NCBI GenBank assembly: GCA_017994815.1
Contig: JAGOJY010000033.1
Coordinates: forward strand, 1-45,780
Source of the DNA: Acidobacteriota bacterium
Lineage (GTDB): Bacteria; Acidobacteriota; Polarisedimenticolia; J045
Length of the DNA: 45,780 bases
Direction of reading: 5' to 3'
Both the position numbers and the translations under genes were made by a program. The notes beneath the pieces were generated by a model, which had not been told where the DNA came from, did no database searches, and saw only the letters and a program-made list of their open reading frames with translations. Numbering within the stretch: the first letter of the stretch is position 1; each line of letters starts with the position of its first letter. This document shows, piece after piece, positions 8,276-16,611 of the stretch.

Positions 8276-9577
8276 GTGAACATCGCTGTGATCGGTAGCG
8301 GGTACGTCGGCCTGGTGACCGGCGCCTGCTTCGCGGAGTTCGGCACGAAGGTCACCTGCGTGGACAGCGACGAGCGCAAGGTGCAGGCGCTGCAGCGGGG
8401 CGAGATCCCGATCTACGAGCCGGGGCTGGACCTGCTCGTCTCGCGCAACACGGCGGCCGGCCGGCTCAGCTTCACCGGCGACATCGGCGCGGCGGTGCGC
8501 GAGAACCTGGTCATCTTCATCTGCGTCGGCACGCCGCAGGACCCCCACGGGCGCGCGGACGTCAGCTCCGTGATGTCGGTCGCGGGCACGATCGCCGAGC
8601 ATCTCGACGGTTACAAGGTGATCGTGACCAAGTCGACCGTGCCGGTCGGCACGGGAGACAAGGTCGAGGCCCTGATCCGCGAAAGGACCGGCGGCAAGCA
8701 CCCCTTCAGCGTCGCCTCGAACCCGGAGTTCCTGCGCGAGGGCGCCGCGATCGAGGACTTCATGCGGCCGAACCGCGTGGTAATCGGCATCGAGGACCAG
8801 ACCGCGGCGGCGATCCTGCAGGACCTGTACCGCCCGCTGTACCTGATCGAGACGCCGATCGTGAGCACCCGGCGACGCGCCGCGGAACTGGTCAAGTACG
8901 CCTCGAACGCGTTCCTCGCGGTGAAGATCTCCTACATCAACGAGATCGCCGACCTGTGCGAGAAGGTCGGCGTGGACGTGCACGACGTCGCGCGCGGGAT
9001 GGGGCTCGACCAGCGCATCGGGCGCAAGTTCCTCCACCCCGGGCCGGGCTTCGGCGGTTCGTGCTTCCCGAAGGACACCCACGCCATCCTCGCGACCGCG
9101 GAGGAGCACGGCACCGACCTGAACATCATCCAGGCCGCCGTCGACGTGAACCGCCGGCGCCCGGTCCAGATGGTCGAGAAGATCCGCGCGGCGCTGGGCG
9201 GCGAGCTGGCCGGGCGCACGGTCGGGATGCTCGGGCTGGCGTTCAAGCCGAACACGGACGATGTGCGCGAGTCGGCGGCCGTGATCATCGCCAGCGAGCT
9301 GGCGGCGGCCGGCGCGCGGGTGCAGGCCTACGACCCGGCGGCGCTGGAGACCGCGCGCGCGGCCGGCTACGAGGGGCTGGCCTGCCCCGACGAGTACGCG
9401 GCCTGCGAGGGGGCGGACGCACTGGTCATCGCCACCGAGTGGAACCAGTTCCGGAACCTCGACCTCGAGCGCATCAAGCGGCTGCTGAAAGCACCCGTCG
9501 TGGTCGACCTGCGCAACGTCTACGAGCCGGAGGACATGGCGCGGCGCGGGTTCCACTACACGGCGGTCGGCCGATAA
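8276..9577 (+). CDS. ugd: UDP-glucose 6-dehydrogenase
   Basis: Oxidises UDP-glucose to UDP-glucuronate for surface polysaccharide. The GTG at 8276 is chosen because GAGGAGGAA ends five bases upstream and the protein then begins directly with the Rossmann strand (NIAVIGSGYVGLVTG); an earlier GTG at 8228 would add 16 unlike residues. Further motifs: IPIYEPGLD, FICVGTP, TKSTVPVGT, ASNPEFLREGAAIEDFM, the catalytic cysteine in GPGFGGSCFPKDT, and GLAFKPNTDDVRESAA. The 433-residue length is normal for the family. It is the second 6-dehydrogenase of the cluster and belongs to the glucose rather than the GlcNAc subgroup. Confidence 0.93.
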   Translation: MNIAVIGSGYVGLVTGACFAEFGTKVTCVDSDERKVQALQRGEIPIYEPGLDLLVSRNTAAGRLSFTGDIGAAVRENLVIFICVGTPQDPHGRADVSSVMSVAGTIAEHLDGYKVIVTKSTVPVGTGDKVEALIRERTGGKHPFSVASNPEFLREGAAIEDFMRPNRVVIGIEDQTAAAILQDLYRPLYLIETPIVSTRRRAAELVKYASNAFLAVKISYINEIADLCEKVGVDVHDVARGMGLDQRIGRKFLHPGPGFGGSCFPKDTHAILATAEEHGTDLNIIQAAVDVNRRRPVQMVEKIRAALGGELAGRTVGMLGLAFKPNTDDVRESAAVIIASELAAAGARVQAYDPAALETARAAGYEGLACPDEYAACEGADALVIATEWNQFRNLDLERIKRLLKAPVVVDLRNVYEPEDMARRGFHYTAVGR

Positions 9578-9580
9578 CTG

Positions 9581-9604
9581 CCGGGGCCGGCGCGGCCGGC
9601 CCGG
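9581..9604 (+). other. GC-rich hairpin between ugd and the next epimerase
   Basis: A nine-base-pair stem (CCGGGGCCGG pairing with CCGGCCCGG, one bulged G, five-base loop) starts three bases after the ugd stop. There is no T tract, so it may be an mRNA-stabilising element or an attenuator rather than a full terminator. It occupies part of the 81-bp gap before the 9659 gene, the first real gap in the sugar operon. Confidence 0.35.
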
Positions 9605-9658
9605 CCAGCATCGAGGCAACCGGGCGGGGCTCGCGTCCCGCGCCGGCGGAGGTCAGGC

Positions 9659-10618
9659 ATGCGCGTTCTCGTGACGGGCGGTGGGGGCTTCATCGGTTCG
9701 AACCTCGTCGAGGCGCTGCTCGGGCGCGGCGACGACGTGCGGGTGATCGACAACTTCTCGACCGGCCGGCGCCAGAACCTCGCGCGCGCCGAGTCGTGGG
9801 CCCGCGCCGGGGGCGGCCGGTTCGAGCTGATGGAAGCCGACATCCGCGACCGCGACGCGGTCGCGCGGGCCGTCGCCGGGCGCGAGGTCGTCCTGCACCA
9901 GGCGGCGATCCCGTCGGTGCCGCGCTCGGTCGCCGACCCGCTCGCCTCGCACACCGCCAACGTGGACGGCACGCTGCACCTGTTGCTGGCGGCGCGCGAC
10001 GCCGGCGTGCGGCGCTTCGTCTACGCCTCGTCCTCCTCGGTCTACGGCGAATCGCCGGTGCTGCCGAAGGTCGAGACGATGCCGACCGACCCGCTGTCGC
10101 CGTACGCGCTGGACAAGTTGGCCGGCGAGACGTACTGCCGGCTGTTCACGCGGCTGTACCGGCTGCCGACGGTGGCGCTGCGGTACTTCAACGTCTTCGG
10201 CCCGCGGCAGGACCCGGCGTCGCAGTACGCGGCGGTGATCCCGCGCTTCATCACCGCCGTCGCCCGCCGCGAGCCGCCGGTGATCTTCGGCGACGGCGAG
10301 CAGACGCGCGATTTCACCTTCATCACGAACGTCGTGCGGGCCAACCTGCTCGCCGCCGAGGCCCGCGACGAGGCCTGCGGGCAGGCGTTCAACATCGCCT
10401 GCGGCGACCGGGTGTCGCTGCTCGACCTCGTGCGGCGGATCAACGAGGCGCTCGGGGCCGACGTCGCGCCGCGGCTCGACGACCCGCGGCCCGGCGACAT
10501 CAAGCACTCCCTGGCCGACATCGGCAAGGCGCGGCGCCTGCTCGGCTACGAGCCGGCGGTCAGCCTGCAGGACGGGCTGGCGGCGACCGCCGAGCACCTG
10601 GTCGCCGAGGCGCGCTGA
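9659..10618 (+). CDS. SDR-family UDP-GlcNAc/UDP-glucose 4-epimerase-like (WbpP/GalE type)
   Basis: NAD-dependent epimerase supplying a galacto- or related UDP-sugar. Features: glycine motif VTGGGGFIGSNLV (residues about 5-17), VIDNFSTGRRQNL, EADIRDRDAV, HQAAIPSVPRSVADP, YASSSSVYGES, YALDK (YXXXK, near residue 149), RYFNVFGPRQDP, and IFGDGEQTRDFTFI. HQAAIPSVPRSVxDP and VFGPRQDP are typical of the WbpP/WbgU UDP-GlcNAc 4-epimerase branch. ATG 9659 follows GGAGG at a normal distance. It is followed after one base by the guanylyltransferase gene. Substrate identity is inferred from subgroup motifs. Confidence 0.87.
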   Translation: MRVLVTGGGGFIGSNLVEALLGRGDDVRVIDNFSTGRRQNLARAESWARAGGGRFELMEADIRDRDAVARAVAGREVVLHQAAIPSVPRSVADPLASHTANVDGTLHLLLAARDAGVRRFVYASSSSVYGESPVLPKVETMPTDPLSPYALDKLAGETYCRLFTRLYRLPTVALRYFNVFGPRQDPASQYAAVIPRFITAVARREPPVIFGDGEQTRDFTFITNVVRANLLAAEARDEACGQAFNIACGDRVSLLDLVRRINEALGADVAPRLDDPRPGDIKHSLADIGKARRLLGYEPAVSLQDGLAATAEHLVAEAR

Positions 10619-10619
10619 G

Positions 10620-11645
10620 GTGTCGGCGCCGCTCGACCGCGCGGTGATCCTCGCCGGCGGCGGCGGCACGCGGTTGTGGCCGTGGGCCGGGCCGCGGCTG
10701 CCGAAGCCGCTGCTGCCGCTCGGCGGCGGCGGGCGCACGCTGCTGGCCGCGACGCTGGAGCGGTTGCAGGGTCTCGTCCCCGCGGGTGCGCTCGCCGTGC
10801 AGGCCGCCCCGGAACTCGTCCGCGCGCTGGCCGCCGGCGAGCCGCGCCTCGCCGGGGCCGCGCTGCGCGACGAGCCCGCGGCGCGCGACACCGGTCCCGC
10901 CGTCGCGCTCGCCATGCGCCGCGCGCTGCGCGAGGAGCCGGGGGCGGTGGTCGCGGTGCTGCCGGCGGACCACCGCATCGACGACGTCGCGGCGTACCGC
11001 GCGGCGATGGCGCGCGCCGCGGGGCTCGCGCGCGGCGGGCGGCTGGTGGTGCTCGGCGTGCGGCCGGACGGGCCCGACACGCGCTTCGGCTACGTCGAGC
11101 TGGGCCCGCCGCTGGGCGACGGCGCGCACGAGGTGGCGCGGTTCACGGAGAAGCCGGCGCCGGACCTCGCGCGCCGCTTCGTCGCGGGCGGGCGGCACCT
11201 GTGGAACGCGGGGATGTTCGTCTGGCGGGCCGACGCGTTCTGGACGGCGCTGGAGCGGCACGCGCCGGAACTCGCGGCCGCCGTGGCCGAGGCCGAGGCG
11301 GGGAACGCGGCGGCCTGGGAGCGGACCCCGCGCACGTCGATCGACTACGCGCTGATGGAAAGGGCCGCGGGCGTGGCCGCCGTCCCGCTCGACGCCGGCT
11401 GGGACGACGTCGGCGGCTGGGCCGCCGTCCTCCGGCTCGTCGCGCGCGGCGACGCCGGCCCGGCGCGGCTGGTCCCGGCGCGGGGCGAGCACGGCCCGGG
11501 GACGGTCGTCCTCGACGTGACCGGCGACGTTCCGCAGGACGCGGCCGTGGTGGTCTGCGAGCGCCCGATCCTGCTCGTGCGCGGCCCGCACGGGCTCTTG
11601 GTGGTCCCGCGGGACGAGCCCGACCGGGTCAAGTCCTTCGTCTGA
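10620..11645 (+). CDS. manC: mannose-1-phosphate guanylyltransferase
   Basis: Makes GDP-mannose from mannose-1-phosphate and GTP. The 341-residue product has the nucleotide-binding loop ILAGGGGTRLWP, the activator lysine segment PKPLLPL, EPAARDTGPAVALA, VLPADHRI (metal-binding acidic motif), GYVELG, FTEKPAPDLARR, WNAGMFVWR and IDYALME, then a short beta-helix-like tail with WDDVGGWAAV. It lacks the isomerase (cupin) domain of bifunctional ManC/AlgA proteins. The GTG start lies one base after the preceding stop, so translation is probably coupled. The N-terminal uridylyl-type fold is shared with other sugar-nucleotide enzymes, but the DVGGW and FTEKP blocks support mannose. Confidence 0.88.
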   Translation: MSAPLDRAVILAGGGGTRLWPWAGPRLPKPLLPLGGGGRTLLAATLERLQGLVPAGALAVQAAPELVRALAAGEPRLAGAALRDEPAARDTGPAVALAMRRALREEPGAVVAVLPADHRIDDVAAYRAAMARAAGLARGGRLVVLGVRPDGPDTRFGYVELGPPLGDGAHEVARFTEKPAPDLARRFVAGGRHLWNAGMFVWRADAFWTALERHAPELAAAVAEAEAGNAAAWERTPRTSIDYALMERAAGVAAVPLDAGWDDVGGWAAVLRLVARGDAGPARLVPARGEHGPGTVVLDVTGDVPQDAAVVVCERPILLVRGPHGLLVVPRDEPDRVKSFV

Positions 11646-11744
11646 GCGGACCTGCGCGTCGCCGCCGGGCCCGGGTGGCCCGTTCGCGGCGCGGTCCCTA
11701 AGTTCCCCGTGACCCGGCGGGACTCCGGCGCTTCCGGTTTTTTC

Positions 11745-11762
11745 CGCGGGTGATTGCCCGCG
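11745..11762 (+). other. small hairpin in the wzc leader
   Basis: A perfect 6-bp stem CGCGGG/CCCGCG with a TGATTG loop. Just upstream (11725-11743) a weaker CCGG/CCGG hairpin is followed by six T bases, which could end the sugar operon. The pair sits in the 176-bp gap before the tyrosine-kinase gene, the largest gap in this cluster. Confidence 0.35.
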
Positions 11763-11783
11763 TTAGCCCCACTGGGTTATGTT
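11754..11783 (+). promoter_or_regulatory. candidate sigma70-type promoter for the Wzz/Wzc gene
   Basis: TTGCCC (11754-11759) and TATGTT (11778-11783) are separated by 18 bases, each matching four of six consensus positions. The region is locally AT-richer than the surrounding genes and lies about 40 bases ahead of the GTG start. Weak by itself; supported mainly by the gap and by the T-rich stretch just before it. Confidence 0.3.
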
Positions 11784-11821
11784 CCCGTAAGGTCGCATCC
11801 GCACAGAGGGTTGGAGGAGAC

Positions 11822-14089
11822 GTGCCCGAATCGTCCTTGCCCCGGGGCCCCGCGGGCTCGGCGGCGGCCGACTGGAACCTCGCGGCCGTCCAGAAGCTGC
11901 TGTGGCACCGCCGGTGGCTGATCGTGGCGGTCGCAGCGGAAGTGTTCCTGCTGACCGGCCTGGTCACGTTCCTGCGCACGCCTTTGTACGAGGCCTCGGC
12001 GCGGGTCCTGATCGAGCGCGCGACGCCCAAGGTCATGGAGGCCGAGGACGTCGTCCCGATGGTCTGGAACGAGTTCGAGATCCAGCGCTTCTACCAGACC
12101 CAGTACCTCCTGATCCGCGACCCGGCCGTGCTCCGCAACGCCCTGAAACTGAACGGCGTCCGCGACGCGATCCTGGCTTCCGTGGCGCCGAAGGACGAGC
12201 GGCGCGACGACGGGACGCCCCCGCCGGACGACGCCGCGCTGGCGCGCTACATCCGCGACCGGCTGACGATCGAGCAGCTCGAGTACTCGGACGTCGTGCG
12301 TGTCGCGTTCCGCCACCCGTCGGCGGACGTGGCGGCGAACGTGGTCAATGCGGTCGTCGAAGCGTACCGCGCGTACTTCGTCAAGAGCGGCATGGACTCT
12401 CGGCAGACCGCCTCGAAGTTCCTGGACGGGGAAATCGAGACTGCCACGGTCGAGGTGCGGACCGCCGAGGCCGAACTGAACAAGGAGCGCTCGACGATAC
12501 TGACGGTCCTGCCTTCGAGCGGCTCGGAAGTGGGCAAGGCGCGGCTGGAGAGCCTCGACGCCGCGCTGACCGAGAGCAAGGCGCGCCGGGCCAAGGCCGA
12601 GGCCAAGGTCCTGGCGTACCGGCGCAGCAGCCCCCAGGCGGTCGAGGGCGCGCGCGACAACCCGCAGGTCGTGCGCTACCAGGAACACCTGGCGCAGATG
12701 AAGCGCGAGCTGGCCGAGCTGGAGGGACGCGTGGGGCCGGAGTGGCCGCGGCTCGGGCAGCTCCGCTCCGCGATCGCCGAGACCGAGAAGAACCTCGCTG
12801 ACACCCAGCGCACGCTGTACGAGCAGGAACTGGCGACGGCGCAGGCCGAGTTCGACCGGGCCGACAAGGACGTGGCGAAGCTCGGGGCGCTGCTCCAGGA
12901 CGAGCTGCAGAGCAACGCCGTGGTGCAGAGCAACACTTCGAACTTCGACAACCTGCGCAGCGTCTACGAGCAGAAGAAGGCCGCGCTGGACCGTCTCTTG
13001 GCACGGCGCGAAGAGGTCGCGGTCGCGGCCAACCTCACGGACATCCTCCAGAAGCAGATCACGATCGTGGACACGGCCACGCCGCCGCGCTCGCCCGCGG
13101 TCCCGCGGGTCAAGCTGAACCTCGCGCTGGGGCTGGCGTTCGGCCTGTTCCTCGGGATCGCGGCCGCGTTCGTGGCCGAGGCCCTGGACAACAAGGTCCG
13201 CTCGACGCAGCAGGTGCAGGAGCTGACGCGCCTACCGATCCTCGGCAGCATCCCGCGCGTGGACGCCGGGACGCGGCCGCGGCTGGTGTTCTCGCGGAAA
13301 AAGCGCGTCGCCAGCCCGGTCGTCGCGGCGCGCCAGCACGACGCCGAGGAGTCGTTCCGCGCGCTGCGCTCCTCGCTGCTGCTCTCGCACGCCGGGCACC
13401 CGCCGCGCTGGATCATGGTCACCTCGGCCTTGCCGGGGGAAGGCAAGAGCACGATCGCGGTGAACATCGGCCGCACGCTGGCCTCGTTCGGCAGCCGCGT
13501 GCTCCTGATCGACGCCGACCTGCGGCACCCGCGCCTGCACCGCGCGTTCAAGATCGCCAACGAGCGCGGGCTGGCCAACATCATGGCCGCGGCCTCGACC
13601 CGGCTGGAGGAGCTGGTCGCCGCGACGCGCTACCCGAACCTGTTCCTGCTGCCGGGCGGCCCCTGCCCGCCCGACCCGGCGACGCTCCTGCGCGGCGAGC
13701 GCTTCACCGACCTCGTCCGCTACGCCACCGAGCAGATGCACTTCGAGTTCGTGATCGTCGACACGCCGCCGACCCTCGTCTTCGCCGACGCCTACAACAT
13801 CGTGCCGTCGGTCGAGGCGGTGGCGCTGGTCGCGCGCGCGATGCAGACGCCGAAGGACGCGCTGCGCCAGGCCGCCGAGTCGCTGCGCAAGATGAACGCG
13901 CCGCTGATCGGCGCGATCCTGAACGGCGAGATCACCGAGGAGCACTCCGGCAGCTACTACCGCTACTACCACTACCGCAAGGGGTACTACGGCAAGCCGC
14001 AGCAGCAGGCGCCGCCCTCCGAGGGTCTCACGTCGCTCGAACCGGAAGCGGAACCGGAGCACGAGCCGCTCGGGAGCGCGCGCGGCTAA
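11822..14089 (+). CDS. wzc: Wzz/Wzc-type polysaccharide co-polymerase with BY-kinase domain
   Basis: Controls chain length and export of a surface polysaccharide; the cytoplasmic domain is a bacterial tyrosine autokinase. The GTG at 11822 follows GGAGGAG by a few bases. Domains: N-terminal Wzz part with transmembrane helix 1 (about residues 32-52) and a long periplasmic coiled-coil region (about 180-390), helix 2 (about 434-455) after a PRSPAVPRV proline motif, then the kinase: Walker A PGEGKST (near 538), Walker A' LLIDADLRHP, Walker B FVIVDTPP. The C-terminus carries a tyrosine cluster SGSYYRYYHYRKGYYG (seven tyrosines), the expected autophosphorylation tail, then an acidic end. No phosphatase (Wzb) or outer-membrane Wza is next to it in this window. 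Confidence 0.92.
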   Translation: MPESSLPRGPAGSAAADWNLAAVQKLLWHRRWLIVAVAAEVFLLTGLVTFLRTPLYEASARVLIERATPKVMEAEDVVPMVWNEFEIQRFYQTQYLLIRDPAVLRNALKLNGVRDAILASVAPKDERRDDGTPPPDDAALARYIRDRLTIEQLEYSDVVRVAFRHPSADVAANVVNAVVEAYRAYFVKSGMDSRQTASKFLDGEIETATVEVRTAEAELNKERSTILTVLPSSGSEVGKARLESLDAALTESKARRAKAEAKVLAYRRSSPQAVEGARDNPQVVRYQEHLAQMKRELAELEGRVGPEWPRLGQLRSAIAETEKNLADTQRTLYEQELATAQAEFDRADKDVAKLGALLQDELQSNAVVQSNTSNFDNLRSVYEQKKAALDRLLARREEVAVAANLTDILQKQITIVDTATPPRSPAVPRVKLNLALGLAFGLFLGIAAAFVAEALDNKVRSTQQVQELTRLPILGSIPRVDAGTRPRLVFSRKKRVASPVVAARQHDAEESFRALRSSLLLSHAGHPPRWIMVTSALPGEGKSTIAVNIGRTLASFGSRVLLIDADLRHPRLHRAFKIANERGLANIMAAASTRLEELVAATRYPNLFLLPGGPCPPDPATLLRGERFTDLVRYATEQMHFEFVIVDTPPTLVFADAYNIVPSVEAVALVARAMQTPKDALRQAAESLRKMNAPLIGAILNGEITEEHSGSYYRYYHYRKGYYGKPQQQAPPSEGLTSLEPEAEPEHEPLGSARG

Positions 14090-14101
14090 CGTTCACCCGC
14101 G
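14086..14101. repeat. left copy of a 16-bp direct repeat flanking the IS91-like remnant
   Basis: CTAACGTTCACCCGCG, which includes the wzc stop codon. It matches 15 of 16 bases with 15166-15181 in the same orientation. The two copies bracket the decayed transposase exactly. Confidence 0.75.
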
Positions 14102-14102
14102 C

Positions 14103-15080
14103 GTGACAATGAAAGGCGTCGGACCTGTCGCTCGCCAACGGCGCCAGCTCGGGCACGACGGCGGCGCGGAGCGAGAGCCCGGCGAGGTTCGCGCAGAGCG
14201 GCAGGTGGGTCGCGAGGTCGTCGGGATCGACGCGGTCGCCGAGCGGCTGCGGTCGCTATCCGGCGCGCGGTCCGGCGGCACAGCGGCCACGGGCCGCGGC
14301 CGCGGCGAGCGCGGCCAGCGCGGGCTGGCGCTCGGGGAAATGGGCGAGGAGCTCGGGGTCGCGGGTGAACAGGCGGGCCAGGCGCCGGGCCACGCGGGCC
14401 ACGACGCGGGCGACGTCGTCGTCGGTGGGCGGCGGGAGCGGATGGAAGCGCGGGGCGGAGCCGGCGCGTATCTCGTACACGCCGTCCAGGGCGAGGGTGT
14501 GGAAGTGGAGGTTCAGGTTGAGAGGTCGCCGAAGCGCTGGACGAAGGTGACCGCGCCGCAGCGGGTGGCGTAGTCCGAGCTGGCGCGCCGCGCGGCGGCG
14601 CAGCGAGCCGAAGGCGGCGCGGACGAACTCGCGCAGGACGGTGGCCGCGAGCCGGGGATCGTAAGCCAGACCGACGCGCAACGGGAACGGAAGGGCCAGG
14701 ACCCACTGGCGGACGGGGACCTCGGGCAGCACGCGGTCGACGAGTCAGGCCGCGCTGTCGGCCATGCGGCGTCCGCCGCAGGCAGGGCAGAAGCCGCGGC
14801 CCTTGCAGGAGAAAGGGACCAGCCGCTCCTCGCGGCAGGCCGGGCAGCGCAGGCGCAGGAAGCCGCGGGTCAGGATCCCGCACTCGAGGCAGGCCCGCAG
14901 CTCGCGCTCGACGAAGCGCGGCAGCCAGCGCTCGCCGGCGTGTCGCCGGGCGAGGAAGGTCTCGAGCTCGGCGGCGAGGACCGCATACAGCGGCGTGTCT
15001 TCGGGTCTGCGCGGGATGTAGTCGCCGCGGTGCTGCTCGCTGCGGTCGAGGCAGGACGCGTGCCGTTGCGCCGCGGGCAT
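14103..15080 (-). pseudogene. decayed IS91-like (HUH) transposase
   Basis: The N-terminal part (15080 down to 14748) reads as the IS91-type zinc-binding domain: two CXXC-type pairs in RELRACLECGIL, RLRCPACREERLVPF and FCPACGGRRMADSAA. An in-frame TGA at 14745-14747 then interrupts it; the same frame continues with LVDRVLPEVPVRQWVLALPF. Homology next switches frame (TRCGAVTFVQRFGD) and returns for NLNLHFHTLALDGVYE, which holds the HUH histidines, showing two compensating indels between about 14590 and 14530. A third shift precedes LCANLAGLSLRAAV near 14200. The catalytic-tyrosine region is missing. It is therefore dead: at least one nonsense change, three frame changes and a 3' truncation. Confidence 0.85.
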
Positions 15081-15139
15081 GCCGCGGTTCGGTGCGAGGC
15101 GCGTGCCCCGCGGAACTGTCGTTGTTCACGGGAAGGTGG

Positions 15140-15157
15140 CTCGGGACCGCGTCCGAG
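15140..15157 (-). terminator. hairpin downstream of the serine hydrolase
   Basis: On the minus strand CTCGGAC pairs with GTCCCGAG (one bulge, short GCG loop), about 10 bases past the hydrolase stop. No clear T tract follows, so its strength as a terminator is uncertain. Confidence 0.4.
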
Positions 15158-15165
15158 ACGGTGCT

Positions 15166-15181
15166 CTAACGTTCGCCCGCG
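15166..15181. repeat. right copy of the 16-bp direct repeat
   Basis: CTAACGTTCGCCCGCG; one mismatch to 14086-14101. On the minus strand it encodes the last residues (AGER) and stop of the serine hydrolase. Confidence 0.75.
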
Positions 15182-16611
15182 ACAAGGTGGACCACGTTTT
15201 TCCGCAGGGTATCGAATGCCGGTGCGCCGCGGTTGCCGAAGATGATCAGCGTGATGTCCCCGCGCGGAAAGTACTCGAGGGCGAAGTCCACGCCTTGCGT
15301 CGTCCCGCCGTGACCGAACGAGGTCGTATCCCGATAGCGGTGCACTTGAAAGCCGTACCCGTAATCGAATCCGTCGCGGAAATCCGAGGTCTTCGAAGTC
15401 GTGAGAAGCTCGACGGTTGCGGGCCGGACGAGCTTGCCCGACAGCAGACCGCGCACGAAGAGAAGCAGGTCCCGGGGCGTCGAGTACGAACCCCCGGCGG
15501 CGGTCCCGCGCTGCCCGTGCGGCGCGACGATCCACCCACCGCCGTTCCTGACGAGGGGCGCCGCGAGGCCGGGATCGCTCTCGAGCGGGTAACCGGTGTC
15601 GTTCATGCCGAGCGGCTCGAAGATCGCTTTCTTCACGAAGGCGTCGAAAGGCGCGCCGGCAGCCTTCTCGATCGCCAGGCCTGCCAGAACGAAGTTCGAG
15701 TTGCTGTACGCGACGACCGTGCCGGGATCGGCATCGAAGCCGGCGCGGAGGACCCAGGGCAGCAGCTCTCGCGTCGACGAGATCCGCGAACGCACCTTCG
15801 CGAACTCAGCCGTCCAGTACTCGCCGATCCCCGAGGTGTGTGTCAGGAGGTGGTGCAGCGTCACGGCGCGAGCGCGTGGCGAGTCGGGAAAGCCGTCGAC
15901 CGCCTGGAGGAGCGGCGTGTTCCAGGACAGCTTTCCGGCCTCGACGATCTTCGCGACCGCGACCGCGGTGAACATCTTCCCGCCGGACGCCATGTTGAAT
16001 CGCGTCGTGGCGTCGATCTTCTTCGTCGCGTCCGCGTCGGACACGCCCACGGCGCGCTCGAAGATCACCTTGTCGCCGGAGGCGACGAGGATCGCACCGG
16101 AGAAGCTGTCGCGGCTCGCGAGTCTGTCGACGTACGCCCCGAGCCAGCGCAGCGTGTCCGCCGAGGTGAGGTCGCCGTTCGGCAACGCGACCGGCTCCGA
16201 GACCTGGGCGACGAAGACCAACTGCGTCACGCGTGGCGGAGTCGCGTCGTCGAGCCGGAACTGAAAGTCCTGCCACTGGGCGTCCCGCGACGCGCGGGCG
16301 AAGACGTGAAGTGAGCTGCGCCGCCCCGCGCCCTCGCCGAAGGTCACGATCTCGCCGTGATGCAACTCGATCGCCCCGAAGCGCTGGCGGACGCTCTCGA
16401 CCTGCGACACGAGCTTCTCGAGACCCACCGACTCGAGCGTGGCGGGGGAGAAGAGCCGGGTCACGCTCGCGCGACGCTTCGCGCCCTCGGTCGCGTTGAC
16501 CGCCTCGACGAAGCAGCGCGCCAGCCCCTCCGCCGGATCCGCGGCGGCCGCCGAAACGGAGCTTCCCGCGGCCGAGGAGAGGAGAACGGTCAGGATAAGT
16601 TCGGCCCGCAT
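15166..16611 (-). CDS. secreted serine hydrolase of the class C beta-lactamase / D-Ala-D-Ala carboxypeptidase family
   Basis: Penicillin-binding-protein fold enzyme, acting outside the cytoplasm on an ester, amide or peptide. ATG 16611 follows GAAGGGAAGG and begins a signal peptide (hydrophobic core to about residue 24). Residues about 25-145 are an N-terminal domain of unknown role (DUF3887/SnoaL-like in feel); the hydrolase follows with the catalytic SXXK motif S209-G-G-K212, YSN (Y302-N304) and a C-terminal HGG triad (H434-G436) in place of KTG. HHLLTHTSGI and EPLGMNDTGYP are standard family blocks. It is intact, unlike everything around it. True beta-lactam cleavage is not implied: most members are esterases or peptidases of unknown substrate. 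Confidence 0.85.
   Translation of the reverse strand: MRAELILTVLLSSAAGSSVSAAAADPAEGLARCFVEAVNATEGAKRRASVTRLFSPATLESVGLEKLVSQVESVRQRFGAIELHHGEIVTFGEGAGRRSSLHVFARASRDAQWQDFQFRLDDATPPRVTQLVFVAQVSEPVALPNGDLTSADTLRWLGAYVDRLASRDSFSGAILVASGDKVIFERAVGVSDADATKKIDATTRFNMASGGKMFTAVAVAKIVEAGKLSWNTPLLQAVDGFPDSPRARAVTLHHLLTHTSGIGEYWTAEFAKVRSRISSTRELLPWVLRAGFDADPGTVVAYSNSNFVLAGLAIEKAAGAPFDAFVKKAIFEPLGMNDTGYPLESDPGLAAPLVRNGGGWIVAPHGQRGTAAGGSYSTPRDLLLFVRGLLSGKLVRPATVELLTTSKTSDFRDGFDYGYGFQVHRYRDTTSFGHGGTTQGVDFALEYFPRGDITLIIFGNRGAPAFDTLRKNVVHLVAGER

Noticed and set aside
14086..15181. Integron attC sites at the two AACGTTAG-containing repeats
   Set aside because: GTTAG resembles the attC right core, but neither copy completes GTTRRRY, and no matching RYYYAAC with an intervening hairpin is found upstream.
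15166..16611. Calling the serine hydrolase an antibiotic-resistance beta-lactamase
   Set aside because: The fold is shared with esterases and peptidases; an HGG motif replaces KTG and nothing shows beta-lactam specificity.
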